NCBI GenBank assembly: GCA_017503375.1
Contig: JAFVTF010000020.1
Coordinates: 1-38,714, forward strand
Length of the DNA: 38,714 nucleotides
Origin: Lentisphaeria bacterium
GTDB taxonomy: Bacteria; Verrucomicrobiota; Lentisphaeria; Victivallales; UBA1829
Reading direction: 5' to 3'
Under the pieces are notes generated by a model. It did no database searches, was not told where the DNA came from, and worked only from the letters and a program-made list of their open reading frames with translations. Shown here piece by piece: positions 12,821 to 21,371 of the stretch (position 1 is the stretch's first letter; each line of letters opens with the position of its first letter). The position numbers and the translations under genes were made by a program.

Positions 12821-13699
12821 ATGAAACGTTTGCTCCCTTGTCTGCTTCTGGCGGCAGTCCTTCCGTTGGCAGCACAGTTCTCCCTCGATTCAAAAAACCG
12901 GTCCGGAGAACCTATTCTGATCAACTCTGATGCAATGAATGTCGACCTTGAAAAAGGAATCGCAACATTCTACGGCAATGTTGTCGTGAATGACCCGGAT
13001 GTTATCATCGAATGTAAAAAAATGGTTCTCTATCAAGAACCGAAAAATAAAAACAATGATGATGTCAAAAGAAAAGCAGAAAGAGAAAGAAAGCGCAAAC
13101 TTGCCCAAACAATGAGCAAGGAAGAGTTGGAAAAACTCGCAAAACAGGAACAGGAAAAGAAAAAAAAGGAAAAAGAACAAAAGGATAAAGATCCGTTTTC
13201 CGGCGAAAATTCCAAACTCGAGAGAATCGAATGTATTGGTGATGTCAAAATCACCAGAAAAAACACTGACGGAAAAAATGAGTCCGGAACTTGCGGAAAA
13301 GCTGTCTACTTCCATAAAGAAGGCAGCATTACAATGACAATTGATCCGGTCCTTTATCAGGATGACTCCAAAATCACAGGTGTTCGTTTAACCTTCTTCC
13401 ATAAATCAAAACAGATTGAAGGAACCGACATCAAAATTACGGCAATAACACAAACTGACGATGAAGATTCCAAAAAATCGGACAAGAAAAAGGAAGCAAA
13501 GAAAAAAACTGAAAAATCTGACGCTGAAAAAGTAAGTGAATTCTACTCAAAAGACAAAAAGCAGAATGAAGATGATGCTGATGGAGAGAATGACTCTGCA
13601 TCCAGCAAACAGCAGAAAGATGAATCCGGAAACAAGAAAAAACTGACACAAAAAGAGGCTGATGCCCTTCTCGGATTGGACAAAGTCTCTGAAAAATAA
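12821..13699 (+). CDS. lptA: LptA/OstA-like periplasmic LPS transport protein with charged insertions
   Basis: 292 residues. A signal peptide (MKRLLPCLLLAAVLPLAAQ) precedes an OstA-type segment: ILINSDAMNVDLEKGIATFYGNVVV, then IECKKMVLYQ, later RIECIGDVKITR, GKAVYFHKEGSITMTIDPVLYQDDSKITG. These repeats build the beta-jellyroll that carries LPS across the periplasm. Two features are unusual: a Lys/Glu-rich insertion of about 50 residues (about 76-126) within the fold and a highly charged tail of about 80 residues (210-292) ending in LTQKEADALLGLDK. AAAGG lies about 9 nt before ATG 12821. It lies just before lptB, as in many LPS transport operons. Typical LptA is near 180 residues, so the extra length is the insertions. 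Confidence 0.83.
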   Translation: MKRLLPCLLLAAVLPLAAQFSLDSKNRSGEPILINSDAMNVDLEKGIATFYGNVVVNDPDVIIECKKMVLYQEPKNKNNDDVKRKAERERKRKLAQTMSKEELEKLAKQEQEKKKKEKEQKDKDPFSGENSKLERIECIGDVKITRKNTDGKNESGTCGKAVYFHKEGSITMTIDPVLYQDDSKITGVRLTFFHKSKQIEGTDIKITAITQTDDEDSKKSDKKKEAKKKTEKSDAEKVSEFYSKDKKQNEDDADGENDSASSKQQKDESGNKKKLTQKEADALLGLDKVSEK

Positions 13700-13710
13700 G
13701 GATTCCCCAA

Positions 13711-14448
13711 ATGGCTGAAGAAAAAGAACTCCTGATGGAAGCAACGGGGTTGAAAAAAGTCTATAAAGGCAGAACCGTTGTTCATGATGTGTGTATGAAA
13801 GTTCACCGCGGAGAAGTCGTTGGACTCCTCGGTCCGAACGGAGCGGGAAAAACCACCAGTTTCTATATGATTATGGGGTTGGTAAAACCCGATGCCGGCG
13901 AAATCTTCTTCAAGGGAATTGATGTGTCCCAGATGCCCATGTACATGCGTGCCCGTATGGGAATGGGCTATCTCGCACAGGAACCCTCTATTTTCCGGAA
14001 ACTTACCGTGGCTGAAAATATCATGGCTATTCTGGAAACGCTGGATATCTCCCGCAAAGAACGGAAAGCCCGTCTGGAAGAATTGCTGGAAGAACTGGAC
14101 CTTGCACGTTTGGCAAAACAGAAAGCAATGACTCTCAGCGGAGGCGAACGCAGACGTCTGGAAATCACCCGGGCTATGGTCACAAATCCCTCGTTCATCC
14201 TGCTGGACGAACCTTTCAGCGGCGTTGACCCATTGGCTGTTCATGATGTGCAGCAGATTATTTTCAAACTCAAAGAGAAAAATCTCGGAATCCTTATCAC
14301 AGACCACAACGTCCGTGAAACTCTGGAATGTGTCGATAGAGCTTATCTCATGAGTGAAGGTTGCACCATTCTGGAAGGCAGCAGCGACTTCCTCGTAAAC
14401 GACCCCAAGGCCAGAGAAGTTTATCTCGGTCCCAAGTTTACTATGTAA
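13711..14448 (+). CDS. lptB: LPS export ABC transporter ATP-binding protein
   Basis: Cytoplasmic ATPase of the LptB2FGC complex that powers LPS extraction. 245 residues with Walker A GPNGAGKTT, Q-loop region LAQEPSIFRKLTV, signature LSGGERRRLE, Walker B FILLDEPFSGVDP and H-loop ITDHNVRET; the NVRETL...AYLMSEG region is characteristic of LptB. AAGGA lies about 8 nt before the ATG. It follows lptA by 11 nt. LptF and LptG are not in this window. Confidence 0.96.
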   Translation: MAEEKELLMEATGLKKVYKGRTVVHDVCMKVHRGEVVGLLGPNGAGKTTSFYMIMGLVKPDAGEIFFKGIDVSQMPMYMRARMGMGYLAQEPSIFRKLTVAENIMAILETLDISRKERKARLEELLEELDLARLAKQKAMTLSGGERRRLEITRAMVTNPSFILLDEPFSGVDPLAVHDVQQIIFKLKEKNLGILITDHNVRETLECVDRAYLMSEGCTILEGSSDFLVNDPKAREVYLGPKFTM

Positions 14449-14450
14449 TC

Positions 14451-14963
14451 ATGAAAAAAACTCTGATCATCATCCGTCACGGAAAAGCTGAATCTTTCGG
14501 AATCGTCGCCGAAGATTATGCGCGTACCCTCGTTCCGGATGGAGTCAAAGAAGCAAAATACACCGGCACAGCTCTGCGGAAAGCGGGGCTTGTGCCTGAT
14601 TTGTATCTCGCCAGTGCTGCACCAAGAGCTTTCTACACGCTCAGATTTATTGCTTTGGAACTGGGCGCAGATCCGGAATCTGTTATCGGTGATAAAGAAC
14701 TCTATTCCGCACGGAAAGAAACCCTGCTCCAAACCATCCGGAATTTCCCGGAAGAGGTAGCTTGTGCTGCGCTCTGCGGACACAATCCGGAAATTTCAGA
14801 TCTGATTCCCCTGCTTGCCGAAGATACCGGACGGCTCCCGTTCCTCAATACAGCCGATGCCGTCGTGATCGAACTCCCGGAAAATGCCGCCTGGCAGGAT
14901 GCCGGAGCAGAAAATGGAATTATGAAACACTTCTTCTCTCAACCGAAACGGCGTATTTCATGA
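14451..14963 (+). CDS. SixA-like histidine phosphatase
   Basis: 170-residue histidine phosphatase superfamily protein. The N-terminal IIRHGKAE is the RHG motif with the phospho-accepting His; the second catalytic His is in ALCGHNPEISDL. The DGVKEAKYTGTALRKAG and SAAPRAFYT segments match SixA phosphohistidine phosphatases, which act on His-phosphorylated proteins. The start ATG lies 2 nt after the lptB stop with no strong ribosome binding site, so coupling to lptB is likely. The target protein is unknown. Confidence 0.82.
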   Translation: MKKTLIIIRHGKAESFGIVAEDYARTLVPDGVKEAKYTGTALRKAGLVPDLYLASAAPRAFYTLRFIALELGADPESVIGDKELYSARKETLLQTIRNFPEEVACAALCGHNPEISDLIPLLAEDTGRLPFLNTADAVVIELPENAAWQDAGAENGIMKHFFSQPKRRIS

Positions 14964-16162
14964 GCAGAATTTATCATTTTTTTCCACAGCAGACATGGGG
15001 ATGTGTCATGTGCGGAAAATGCTGCGGAAGAGATTGGCCCGTGCCGGTCGATAAAGATGAACGGGCCCGCATTGCGGCAATGGATTTGCCGGATGTAAAA
15101 ATACCTGTCAAAAAATGGTTCAAGAACAGTTTCATCACCAAAAAAAACGGAAAATGTATCTTCTCCACCTGTGATGGGAAACGCTGCCTTATCCATGAAA
15201 AATATGGACTTGATGTGAAAGCTCTTGCATGCCGTCTTTATCCGCTGGATATTCACGCCTGGGAGGATGGCAGCATTTCCGCCTCTTTGCGCTATGATTG
15301 TCCCGCTGTGGCAAACGGTATGGAAAACAATATTGCATCTGCAATCGTGAAAATAGATCAGATGGCGGATGAAATTGCGCATTACCGCCGGGACTCCGCC
15401 CCGTTTTATTCTGAGACGATTCGCCCCGGCTTGGACCGTTTGAGAGAGATCACGGATGCTTATATTGCAATTTTCAACAGTTCAGAAATCCCGCTGCCCC
15501 TCCGTTTTCTCGGTTGCTCGGAACTGCTGACATTTCATAAACAGAAAGAGAATGCCTCCGACATTTTGGAAGCGGAAGATTTTGCGGATGATGCCAAAAA
15601 TCTGATGGACCGCAGCGTGGAAAATCTTTCCTATATGCTTGAAAATGCGCAAGCTGCATCATACAATGCTCTGGTTGGATTTCGCTATCAGCTCCTTTCG
15701 TATCTGCGGAACGACAACGGTTTGAACCTGTTTTCCCGTTTCCGGCGTATGAAAAAACATTTGGATTTCATGTTAGGCGGGACGGAACTGGAGATTGCCG
15801 GAAAGAAACTTTCGCCCTTGCTTCAAGTTTTGCCCACGGAAGAAAATGCCTATGAACCTTACATGCGTTGGCTGAACGGACGTTTAAAATCCCTGCATTT
15901 CTGTGGAGGTCCTGCATTCGGGATCACCTTTGAAGAGGGGATGCAATATTTATTGCTGTCCTACCCTGCGGTCACGGTGATTGCCTCGGTATTTGCAGAG
16001 GGAGAAACGATCACCCGTCAGGATGTGGCAAACGCATTGATCCAGCTGGATTATTCTTTCCTGCGAACGAAATTATACCGGAATCGCAACTTGAAAAAAG
16101 GAGCAGCGATCCTGACCAATCAGGAAAATTATGTCACTCTGCTGAAACATTGTACGATGTAA
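14960..16162 (+). CDS. YkgJ-type cysteine cluster protein
   Basis: 400 residues. The N-terminus holds CVMCGKCCGR (C15, C18, C21, C22), the CxxCxxCC cluster of the YkgJ/FliB-like family, followed by Cys in GKCIFSTCDGKRCLIHE and in ALACRLYPLDIH. The cluster probably binds zinc or iron-sulfur. The C-terminal ~250 residues are predominantly helical and not recognised. Members have been linked to flagellin lysine methylation in some bacteria, but no flagellin is nearby, so the function is unknown. The start ATG overlaps the sixA-like stop (ATGA). Confidence 0.8.
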   Translation: MSRIYHFFPQQTWGCVMCGKCCGRDWPVPVDKDERARIAAMDLPDVKIPVKKWFKNSFITKKNGKCIFSTCDGKRCLIHEKYGLDVKALACRLYPLDIHAWEDGSISASLRYDCPAVANGMENNIASAIVKIDQMADEIAHYRRDSAPFYSETIRPGLDRLREITDAYIAIFNSSEIPLPLRFLGCSELLTFHKQKENASDILEAEDFADDAKNLMDRSVENLSYMLENAQAASYNALVGFRYQLLSYLRNDNGLNLFSRFRRMKKHLDFMLGGTELEIAGKKLSPLLQVLPTEENAYEPYMRWLNGRLKSLHFCGGPAFGITFEEGMQYLLLSYPAVTVIASVFAEGETITRQDVANALIQLDYSFLRTKLYRNRNLKKGAAILTNQENYVTLLKHCTM

Positions 16163-16281
16163 TAAAGCTGATAATTTCAATAAAAAAACATTCTTACAGT
16201 TTTGAAGAATAAGGAATTTTCGCAAGAGTTCTACTTAGCAGAACTGAGCTGAGATTGATAAAAAAGGATAAAAAATTAAAA

Positions 16282-16438
16282 AGGTAATTTCAAAAGTCCG
16301 GCAAAATTTGGCTGAAAAGAGATTGCTGATGAGATGGAAATGGTAGTTTGAGCGTGGCTGCTAACCACCGAAAACGCTCCATTTTCAGATCTCTGCAAGA
16401 ATTTTCAGACATTTTTGAAGACTTTTGAAATTGCCTCA
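16282..16438. repeat. Dispersed palindromic (MITE-like) repeat, copy B, complete
   Basis: The element runs from AGGTAATTTCAAAAGTC (16282-16298) to its near-perfect inverted repeat GACTTTTGAAATTGCCT, 16 of 17 positions. The inside is a long imperfect palindrome. It is nearly identical to copy A except for a few substitutions and an 8-base deletion that removes the hairpin tip. It has no open reading frame of note. It lies in the 389-base spacer 16163-16551, which otherwise holds only a weak 6-bp inverted repeat (AGTTCT/AGAACT, about 16226-16244) and the ilvE promoter. Confidence 0.88.
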
Positions 16439-16495
16439 TTATTGCTTTTTTAAGACAAAACCACAGATAAAATACATCTTTTTTTCTGATTTGAA

Positions 16496-16524
16496 TTGAC
16501 ATTTCAAAGATAGTATGGTATATT
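16496..16524 (+). promoter_or_regulatory. Strong sigma-70 promoter for ilvE operon
   Basis: Consensus -35 TTGACA (16496-16501), 17-nt spacer, -10 TATATT (16519-16524). This is the best promoter match in the window. It starts 58 bp beyond the end of repeat copy B. Confidence 0.8.
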
Positions 16525-16569
16525 TTGAAATAATTCTGAAAAAACAATAACATGGAGGATACCGTTAAA

Positions 16570-17604
16570 ATGGAGAATGATGGACTTGAAAGAAAGCCGA
16601 TGAACCTTGATTGGGCAAATATGGGATTCGGTTATGTCGCAACCCGCTCTCATGTGCGTATGACATGGATGGACGGAAGATGGTCCGAACCGGAACTGAT
16701 CTCTGAACCCTACATCAAAATGTCAATTGCCGCAACTTGTCTTCATTATGGACAGGAAGCATTTGAAGGTTTGAAGGCATTCCGCTGCAAAGATGGAAAA
16801 GTCCGTGTATTCCGCCCTTGGGAAAATATCCGCCGAATGAACAATACCGCAGATTATATTCTGATGCCTCAGGTTCCCGAAGAACTTTATCTGAAATGTA
16901 TCCAGATGGTCGTTGCAGACAATCTGGATTATGTTCCTCCCTACGGAACCGGCGGTTCTCTCTATATCCGTCCGCTGCTGATCGGAACCGGCGCACAGAT
17001 CGGGGTTTCTCCTGCAAAGATGTTTGACTTCATTATTCTTGTCACACCTGTCGGAGCTTATTACAAAGGCGGTTTGACCCCTGTTGAAGCTCTTGTGATC
17101 ACCGATTTTGACCGTGCAGCACCCCGCGGAACCGGTCATATCAAAGTCGGCGGAAACTATGCAGCAAGTTTGCTTCCCAGCAAAAAAGCCAAAGAACAGC
17201 ACTATCCCATTACCCTGTTCCTTGATCCGGAAACCCACACCTACATTGATGAGTTCGGAACAAGCAACTTCTTTGCAATTACAAACGATAACAAATACAT
17301 CACACCGAAGTCACGTTCCATTCTGCCCAGTATCACCAACATGACACTTCAGCAGATTGCGGCAGATCTCGGAATGACCGTGGAATGCCGTCCTGTGAAC
17401 AAGGCGGAACTTGCAGAAGTGAAAGAAGTCGGAGCTTGCGGAACAGCAGTTGTCGTCACTCCGATTTCCAAGATTGTATTCCCGGACAAGACATACGAAT
17501 ACGGAGAAACCTGCGGAGAAACGCTGACAAAACTGTATGAAAACGTAACAGGAATTCAAACCGGAGAACTGCCTGACCGTCATGGATGGCTGTTTGATAT
17601 TTGA
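16570..17604 (+). CDS. ilvE: Branched-chain amino acid aminotransferase (class IV, long form)
   Basis: PLP enzyme for the last step of valine, leucine and isoleucine synthesis. About 344 residues, as for the BCAT-II type. Landmarks: HYGQEAFEGLKAFR, FRPWENIRRM, IYIRPLLIGTG-like region (LYIRPLLIGTGAQIGV), GTGHIKVGGNYAAS with the PLP-binding lysine, EFGTSNFFAI, and CGTAVVVTPI. GGAGG (16554-16558) lies 11 nt before ATG 16570; ATG 16552 is in frame but lacks a ribosome binding site. First gene of an operon that runs to the kinase-like gene at 21989. Confidence 0.93.
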   Translation: MENDGLERKPMNLDWANMGFGYVATRSHVRMTWMDGRWSEPELISEPYIKMSIAATCLHYGQEAFEGLKAFRCKDGKVRVFRPWENIRRMNNTADYILMPQVPEELYLKCIQMVVADNLDYVPPYGTGGSLYIRPLLIGTGAQIGVSPAKMFDFIILVTPVGAYYKGGLTPVEALVITDFDRAAPRGTGHIKVGGNYAASLLPSKKAKEQHYPITLFLDPETHTYIDEFGTSNFFAITNDNKYITPKSRSILPSITNMTLQQIAADLGMTVECRPVNKAELAEVKEVGACGTAVVVTPISKIVFPDKTYEYGETCGETLTKLYENVTGIQTGELPDRHGWLFDI

Positions 17605-17634
17605 ATAAAATGAAAGGAACTTTGCAAAGCTGAT

Positions 17635-17663
17635 TTGCGTTTCAGCACTTTGTGGAGTATATT
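17635..17663 (+). promoter_or_regulatory. Possible promoter for aroQ (near-leaderless)
   Basis: TTGCGT (17635-17640), 17-nt spacer, TATATT (17658-17663) followed by ACC. The -10 is only 10 nt from ATG 17673, so a transcript from it would have almost no leader. It may be real or a chance A/T match. Confidence 0.35.
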
Positions 17664-17672
17664 ACCAGAGAA

Positions 17673-18122
17673 ATGATGAAGTTACTGATAATCAACGGAC
17701 CGAATATTCAGTTGCTTGGCAGGCGTGATCCGGGAACATACGGTAGCACGACGCTGCCTCAATTGGAAGCCAGACTGCATGAAGTTGCGCAGGAACTCGG
17801 AGTGGAATGTACCTGCTTTCAGAGCAATCATGAAGGTGCTATCTGTGACCGGATTGCCGAAGCGGCTGTGGATGGGACGAACGGGATCGTGATCAATCCT
17901 GCCGCCTATACGCATACAAGCGTTGCAATCCGTGATGCCCTTGACGGGGTTGGGCTTCCTGCGGTGGAAGTTCATATCAGCAACATTCATAAAAGAGAAG
18001 AGTTCCGGCACAAGTCGTTGACTGCGCCGGTGTGTATAGGACAGATCGCCGGTCTCGGAACGATGGGTTACGAGCTCGCGATGCGTGCGCTTGTTGAAAG
18101 AGCATGCAAAAGCAACTTATAA
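17673..18122 (+). CDS. aroQ: 3-dehydroquinate dehydratase, type II
   Basis: Shikimate pathway enzyme that dehydrates 3-dehydroquinate; type II is a dodecamer of small subunits. About 149 residues. Motifs: LIINGPNIQLLGRRDPGTYG with the catalytic Tyr, CFQSNHEGAICDRI, INPAAYTHTSVAIRDAL, VEVHISNIHKREEFRHKS, and GLGTMGYELAMRAL. The start is at ATG 17673 or 17676; no strong ribosome binding site is visible. The gene lies 68 nt after ilvE and 22 nt before accB. Confidence 0.95.
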   Translation: MMKLLIINGPNIQLLGRRDPGTYGSTTLPQLEARLHEVAQELGVECTCFQSNHEGAICDRIAEAAVDGTNGIVINPAAYTHTSVAIRDALDGVGLPAVEVHISNIHKREEFRHKSLTAPVCIGQIAGLGTMGYELAMRALVERACKSNL

Positions 18123-18144
18123 CAAATAAGGTTGGTACGAAACT

Positions 18145-18612
18145 ATGAAAATCGAAGAGATCAAGACAATCATCAAGCTGATGTCAGAAAACGACTTGAC
18201 AGAATTCAAGATCGAAGCTGAAGACATGCATCTTTGCCTGAAGCGCGGCGGTCAGCTTCCCGGAAGCCAGATCATTATCCCGGCAGCAGCACCTGTTCCC
18301 GCTGCAGCTCCCGCAGCACCGGCAGCCCCCGCAGCACCGGCAGCAGCTCCTGCTGCAGCTCCCGCAGCATCCGGTCCCCGTACCACAGTGGATGCTCCTA
18401 TCGTTGGAACATTCTACCGTTCTCCCTCTCCGGATGCACCTGCATTCGTGAAAGTCGGAGATACTGTTTCTGCTGATACCACAGTCTGCATCATCGAAGC
18501 GATGAAAGTGATGAATGAGATCAAAGCAGAAAAGTCCGGAGTGATCAAAGAGGTCCTCGTCGAAAACGGTCAGCCTGTCGAATACGGCCAGCCCATTTTT
18601 GTTCTTGAATAA
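18145..18612 (+). CDS. accB: Biotin carboxyl carrier protein of acetyl-CoA carboxylase
   Basis: Carries the biotin used to make malonyl-CoA for fatty acid synthesis. 155 residues: an N-terminal helical part ([19 protein letters not shown]), a flexible Ala/Pro linker (about 48-78), and a C-terminal biotinyl domain with the EAMKVMNEI biotinylation motif (Lys about 122) and a [18 protein letters not shown] segment. AAGG precedes the ATG. Followed 57 nt later by accC. Confidence 0.96.
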   Translation: MKIEEIKTIIKLMSENDLTEFKIEAEDMHLCLKRGGQLPGSQIIIPAAAPVPAAAPAAPAAPAAPAAAPAAAPAASGPRTTVDAPIVGTFYRSPSPDAPAFVKVGDTVSADTTVCIIEAMKVMNEIKAEKSGVIKEVLVENGQPVEYGQPIFVLE

Positions 18613-18625
18613 TTCCGCGTTGACT

Positions 18626-18646
18626 GTCCGGAGGAAGAATCCGGAC
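18626..18646 (+). other. Intercistronic hairpin between accB and accC
   Basis: GTCCGGA (18626-18632) pairs with TCCGGAC (18640-18646) over a 7-nt loop that contains GGAAGAA. No T-tract follows, so it is not a terminator; it may affect mRNA stability or the ratio of AccB to AccC. The accC ribosome binding site (GGAG at about 18659) lies outside the stem. Confidence 0.5.
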
Positions 18647-18669
18647 GGAACGCTCTACGGAGTATAGCC

Positions 18670-20052
18670 ATGTTCAACAAGGTATTAATAGCCAACCGCG
18701 GCGAAATCGCCCTCCGGATCATCCGTGCCTGTAAAGAGCTGGGTGTTCAAACCGTGATGGTGTATTCCAAAGCGGATGAAGACAGTTTGCCGGTGAAGCT
18801 GGCAGATCAGGCGGTTTGTATCGGACCTGCTGCATCTGCTCAGAGTTACCTGCTTATTCCCCAGATCATCAGCGTTGCAGAAATCTGCAATGTGGATGCG
18901 ATTCACCCCGGATACGGATTCCTGGCAGAGGATGCACATTTCGCAGAAGTCTGCAGCAAATGCAATATCACATTCATCGGCCCCAAACCGGAACAGATGC
19001 GCGCCATGGGCGATAAAGCGACCGCCCGTGATACCATGAAGAAAGCCGGAGTTCCAATTACTCCGGGTTCTGAAGGAATCATTGAAACAGAAGAAGAAGC
19101 ATTGGAAATTGCCCGCAAGATCAAATATCCTGTGATCGTTAAAGCCTCTGCAGGCGGCGGCGGACGCGGTATGAGAATTGCACGCAACGATGCCAGTCTG
19201 ATCCAGGGATTCCACTCTGCAAAAATGGAAGCGGAAAAGGCATTCGGTAACGGTGCTGTTTACATCGAACGGTTTATCGAAAATCCGAAACATATTGAAG
19301 TTCAGATTCTTGCAGACTCTTTCGGCAACGTGCTTTATCTCGGGGAACGTGACTGCAGTATGCAGCGCAGACATCAGAAGCTGATTGAAGAATCACCGTC
19401 TGCCACCATCACACCGGAACTCCGGAAACAGATGGGTGAGGCGGCTGTAAAGGCTGCCAAGGCTGTGAATTACGAAAGTGCCGGAACGATTGAGTTCCTG
19501 CTCGGCCCTGAAAATGAATTCTATTTCATGGAAATGAACACCCGTGTTCAGGTGGAACATCCTGTAACAGAAATGGTGACCGGAGTGGATATCATCAAGG
19601 AACAGATCCGGATTGCTGCCGGTGAAAAACTGGAATATACACAGGACGAAGTTGGAATCAAGGGACATGCGATTGAATGCCGAATCAATGCAGAAAACCC
19701 CTACCGGAACTTTGCTCCATCTCCGGGAAAGATCAATTTCTGCTATACGCCCGGCGGTTTCGGAGTCCGTGTTGATACTCATGTTTACAATGGTTATACC
19801 ATTCCGCCGTACTATGACAGCATGATCGGAAAGCTGATTGTTCATGGCAGAAACCGTCAGGAAGCGATTGACCGGATGCGCCGTGCGCTGGAAGAATATA
19901 TTGTTGACGGCGTAGCCACAACGATTCCGTTTGAGCAGTTCATCATGAACACCAAAGAATTCCAGGAAGGGGATTACAACACTGGATTCATTGATACGGT
20001 TATGCAGAACGGTGCATTTGAAAAATTTGCAAAGGAAATGGGCGATAAATGA
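18670..20052 (+). CDS. accC: Biotin carboxylase subunit of acetyl-CoA carboxylase
   Basis: Carboxylates the AccB biotin using ATP and bicarbonate. 460 residues. Motifs: [43 protein letters not shown] (ATP-grasp glycine loop), [42 protein letters not shown] and ECRINAENP. Complete and typical. Its last bases overlap the start of the first Asp23 gene (ATGA). Confidence 0.97.
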   Translation: MFNKVLIANRGEIALRIIRACKELGVQTVMVYSKADEDSLPVKLADQAVCIGPAASAQSYLLIPQIISVAEICNVDAIHPGYGFLAEDAHFAEVCSKCNITFIGPKPEQMRAMGDKATARDTMKKAGVPITPGSEGIIETEEEALEIARKIKYPVIVKASAGGGGRGMRIARNDASLIQGFHSAKMEAEKAFGNGAVYIERFIENPKHIEVQILADSFGNVLYLGERDCSMQRRHQKLIEESPSATITPELRKQMGEAAVKAAKAVNYESAGTIEFLLGPENEFYFMEMNTRVQVEHPVTEMVTGVDIIKEQIRIAAGEKLEYTQDEVGIKGHAIECRINAENPYRNFAPSPGKINFCYTPGGFGVRVDTHVYNGYTIPPYYDSMIGKLIVHGRNRQEAIDRMRRALEEYIVDGVATTIPFEQFIMNTKEFQEGDYNTGFIDTVMQNGAFEKFAKEMGDK

Positions 20053-20429
20053 ATAAGAAAATATCGGCTCATACGGCGAAAAACAACGGAGACATCCGGA
20101 TTCACGAACGTGTAATCATCACGATTGTCCGCAAAATTGCCGCTGGAACCGAGGGAGTTTCCCGGATATCGGGAAGTTCCCTTGTGGATAATATTGCAGA
20201 AATCGTTGGGAGCAAACGTATTCAGGACAGAGCAATTACCGTTCAGATGGGTGATTCCAGCGTGGCAGTTGAAGTGGCTGTGAATCTCTTTTTCGGTTAC
20301 AAACTTCCTGAAGTTGCAAATGCTCTTCAGTCTGGAATCCGGGAAGAAATCAAAAAATTGACGGGCTTGGATGTCTCAAAAGTTGATATTATTATCCGTG
20401 AGATTGACGAACCTGTTGAGCAGGCATAA
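20049..20429 (+). CDS. Asp23/Gls24 family protein (first of two)
   Basis: 126-residue Asp23/Gls24 (DUF322) protein. After [27 protein letters not shown] come the family landmarks [45 protein letters not shown]. In Firmicutes such proteins associate with the membrane through AmaP and are linked to cell envelope stress; their biochemical role is not known. It overlaps accC by 4 nt and is 32 nt before a paralogue. Cytoplasmic, no signal peptide. Confidence 0.88.
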   Translation: MNKKISAHTAKNNGDIRIHERVIITIVRKIAAGTEGVSRISGSSLVDNIAEIVGSKRIQDRAITVQMGDSSVAVEVAVNLFFGYKLPEVANALQSGIREEIKKLTGLDVSKVDIIIREIDEPVEQA

Positions 20430-20461
20430 GCTGCATTTAACACTCAGGAAGGAAACAAAAT

Positions 20462-20884
20462 ATGGCAAATACATCAAACAAAAAGATTCAGAATCTTTCA
20501 TCTGAAGCACAGGCAGGCAACGGAGCAGTTAAGGTTCACGAAAGTGTTGTGTCTTCCATTGTCAGAAAAGCTGTACTTGGGATAAATGGAGTTCTCCGTT
20601 TTGCCGGGAACGGTTTGATTGATAATATTGCCGAATTTGTCGGCAGTAAAACAATCCTGGACCGGGCAATTTCTATTGAAATGGGGGAAAATTCTGTTTC
20701 TGTTGAAGTACAGATCATTTTAAAGTATGGCGTTTTTATTCCTGATGTTGCAGAAGAAGTCCAGAAAGTCATCCGGAGCCAGGTGGAAGATTTGACAGGA
20801 TTCCCTGTTGAGACTGTTAACGTTGTAATTATGGATGTTGAAGAGGTTGAAGCAGAGGAAAATGAAGAGGAGAGTGAATCATGA
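20462..20884 (+). CDS. Asp23/Gls24 family protein (second of two)
   Basis: 140-residue paralogue of the gene just upstream, with matching blocks: GAVKVHESVVSSIVRKAVLGINGVLRF, LIDNIAEFVGSKTILDRAISIEMG and VEVQIILKYGVFIPDVAEEVQKVIRSQVEDLTG. It differs by an acidic C-terminal tail rich in Glu. AGGAAG lies about 10 nt before ATG. It overlaps the membrane-anchored partner gene by 4 nt. A tandem duplication is the simplest origin. Confidence 0.88.
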   Translation: MANTSNKKIQNLSSEAQAGNGAVKVHESVVSSIVRKAVLGINGVLRFAGNGLIDNIAEFVGSKTILDRAISIEMGENSVSVEVQIILKYGVFIPDVAEEVQKVIRSQVEDLTGFPVETVNVVIMDVEEVEAEENEEESES

Positions 20885-21366
20885 ATAGAATTCAGGAGTT
20901 GTTAGCCCCTTTCAAACAATATTTTGATTTTGCCGGTTCTTCTGAATGGGAAGCGGGGTTCAGAAGCGGTGCGTTCTTTGCAATTGCAACAATCCTCTTT
21001 TTTGTTGTCCTGCTGTTTTTGCTCCGGTTTATTATCTTCCGGAAACATCAGCTCCGCCAGGTCGAACTTGACAGTGCGAACGGAAAGTATATTGTATCAT
21101 CATCTGCCATTGCAGATCTTCTTGCTAAAAAGATTGCAGAAATTCCGGAAGTCTCACTGTTGAAAATCAAGCTTTATCCTGCACGGAATAAAAAGTGTCA
21201 GATAGTGATGCATATCAATTATCTTCCCGGAGATAACGCAGAAAATTTGAAAGACCTGATTACAAAACTTCAAGAAGGCTCTCTGGCTGTTCTTTCTGAT
21301 GTCTTCGGAATCACAAATGTGGAAAATGTTTCCATTTGCGTTGCCCGGGCAAAAGAAAAGAAATAA
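20881..21366 (+). CDS. AmaP-like membrane anchor for Asp23 proteins
   Basis: 161 residues. One membrane helix (about 34-56, FFAIATILFFVVLLFLLRFI) is followed by a cytoplasmic domain with IVSSSAIADLLAKKIAEIPEV, KCQIVMHINYLPGDNAENLKDLITKLQEG and GITNVENVSICVA. This matches the layout of the alkaline shock response anchor AmaP, which has a C-terminal Asp23-like fold. Position directly after two Asp23 genes, with a 4-nt overlap, strengthens the call. AmaP usually has two helices; here only one is clear. Confidence 0.72.
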   Translation: MNRIQELLAPFKQYFDFAGSSEWEAGFRSGAFFAIATILFFVVLLFLLRFIIFRKHQLRQVELDSANGKYIVSSSAIADLLAKKIAEIPEVSLLKIKLYPARNKKCQIVMHINYLPGDNAENLKDLITKLQEGSLAVLSDVFGITNVENVSICVARAKEKK

Positions 21367-21371
21367 CATCC

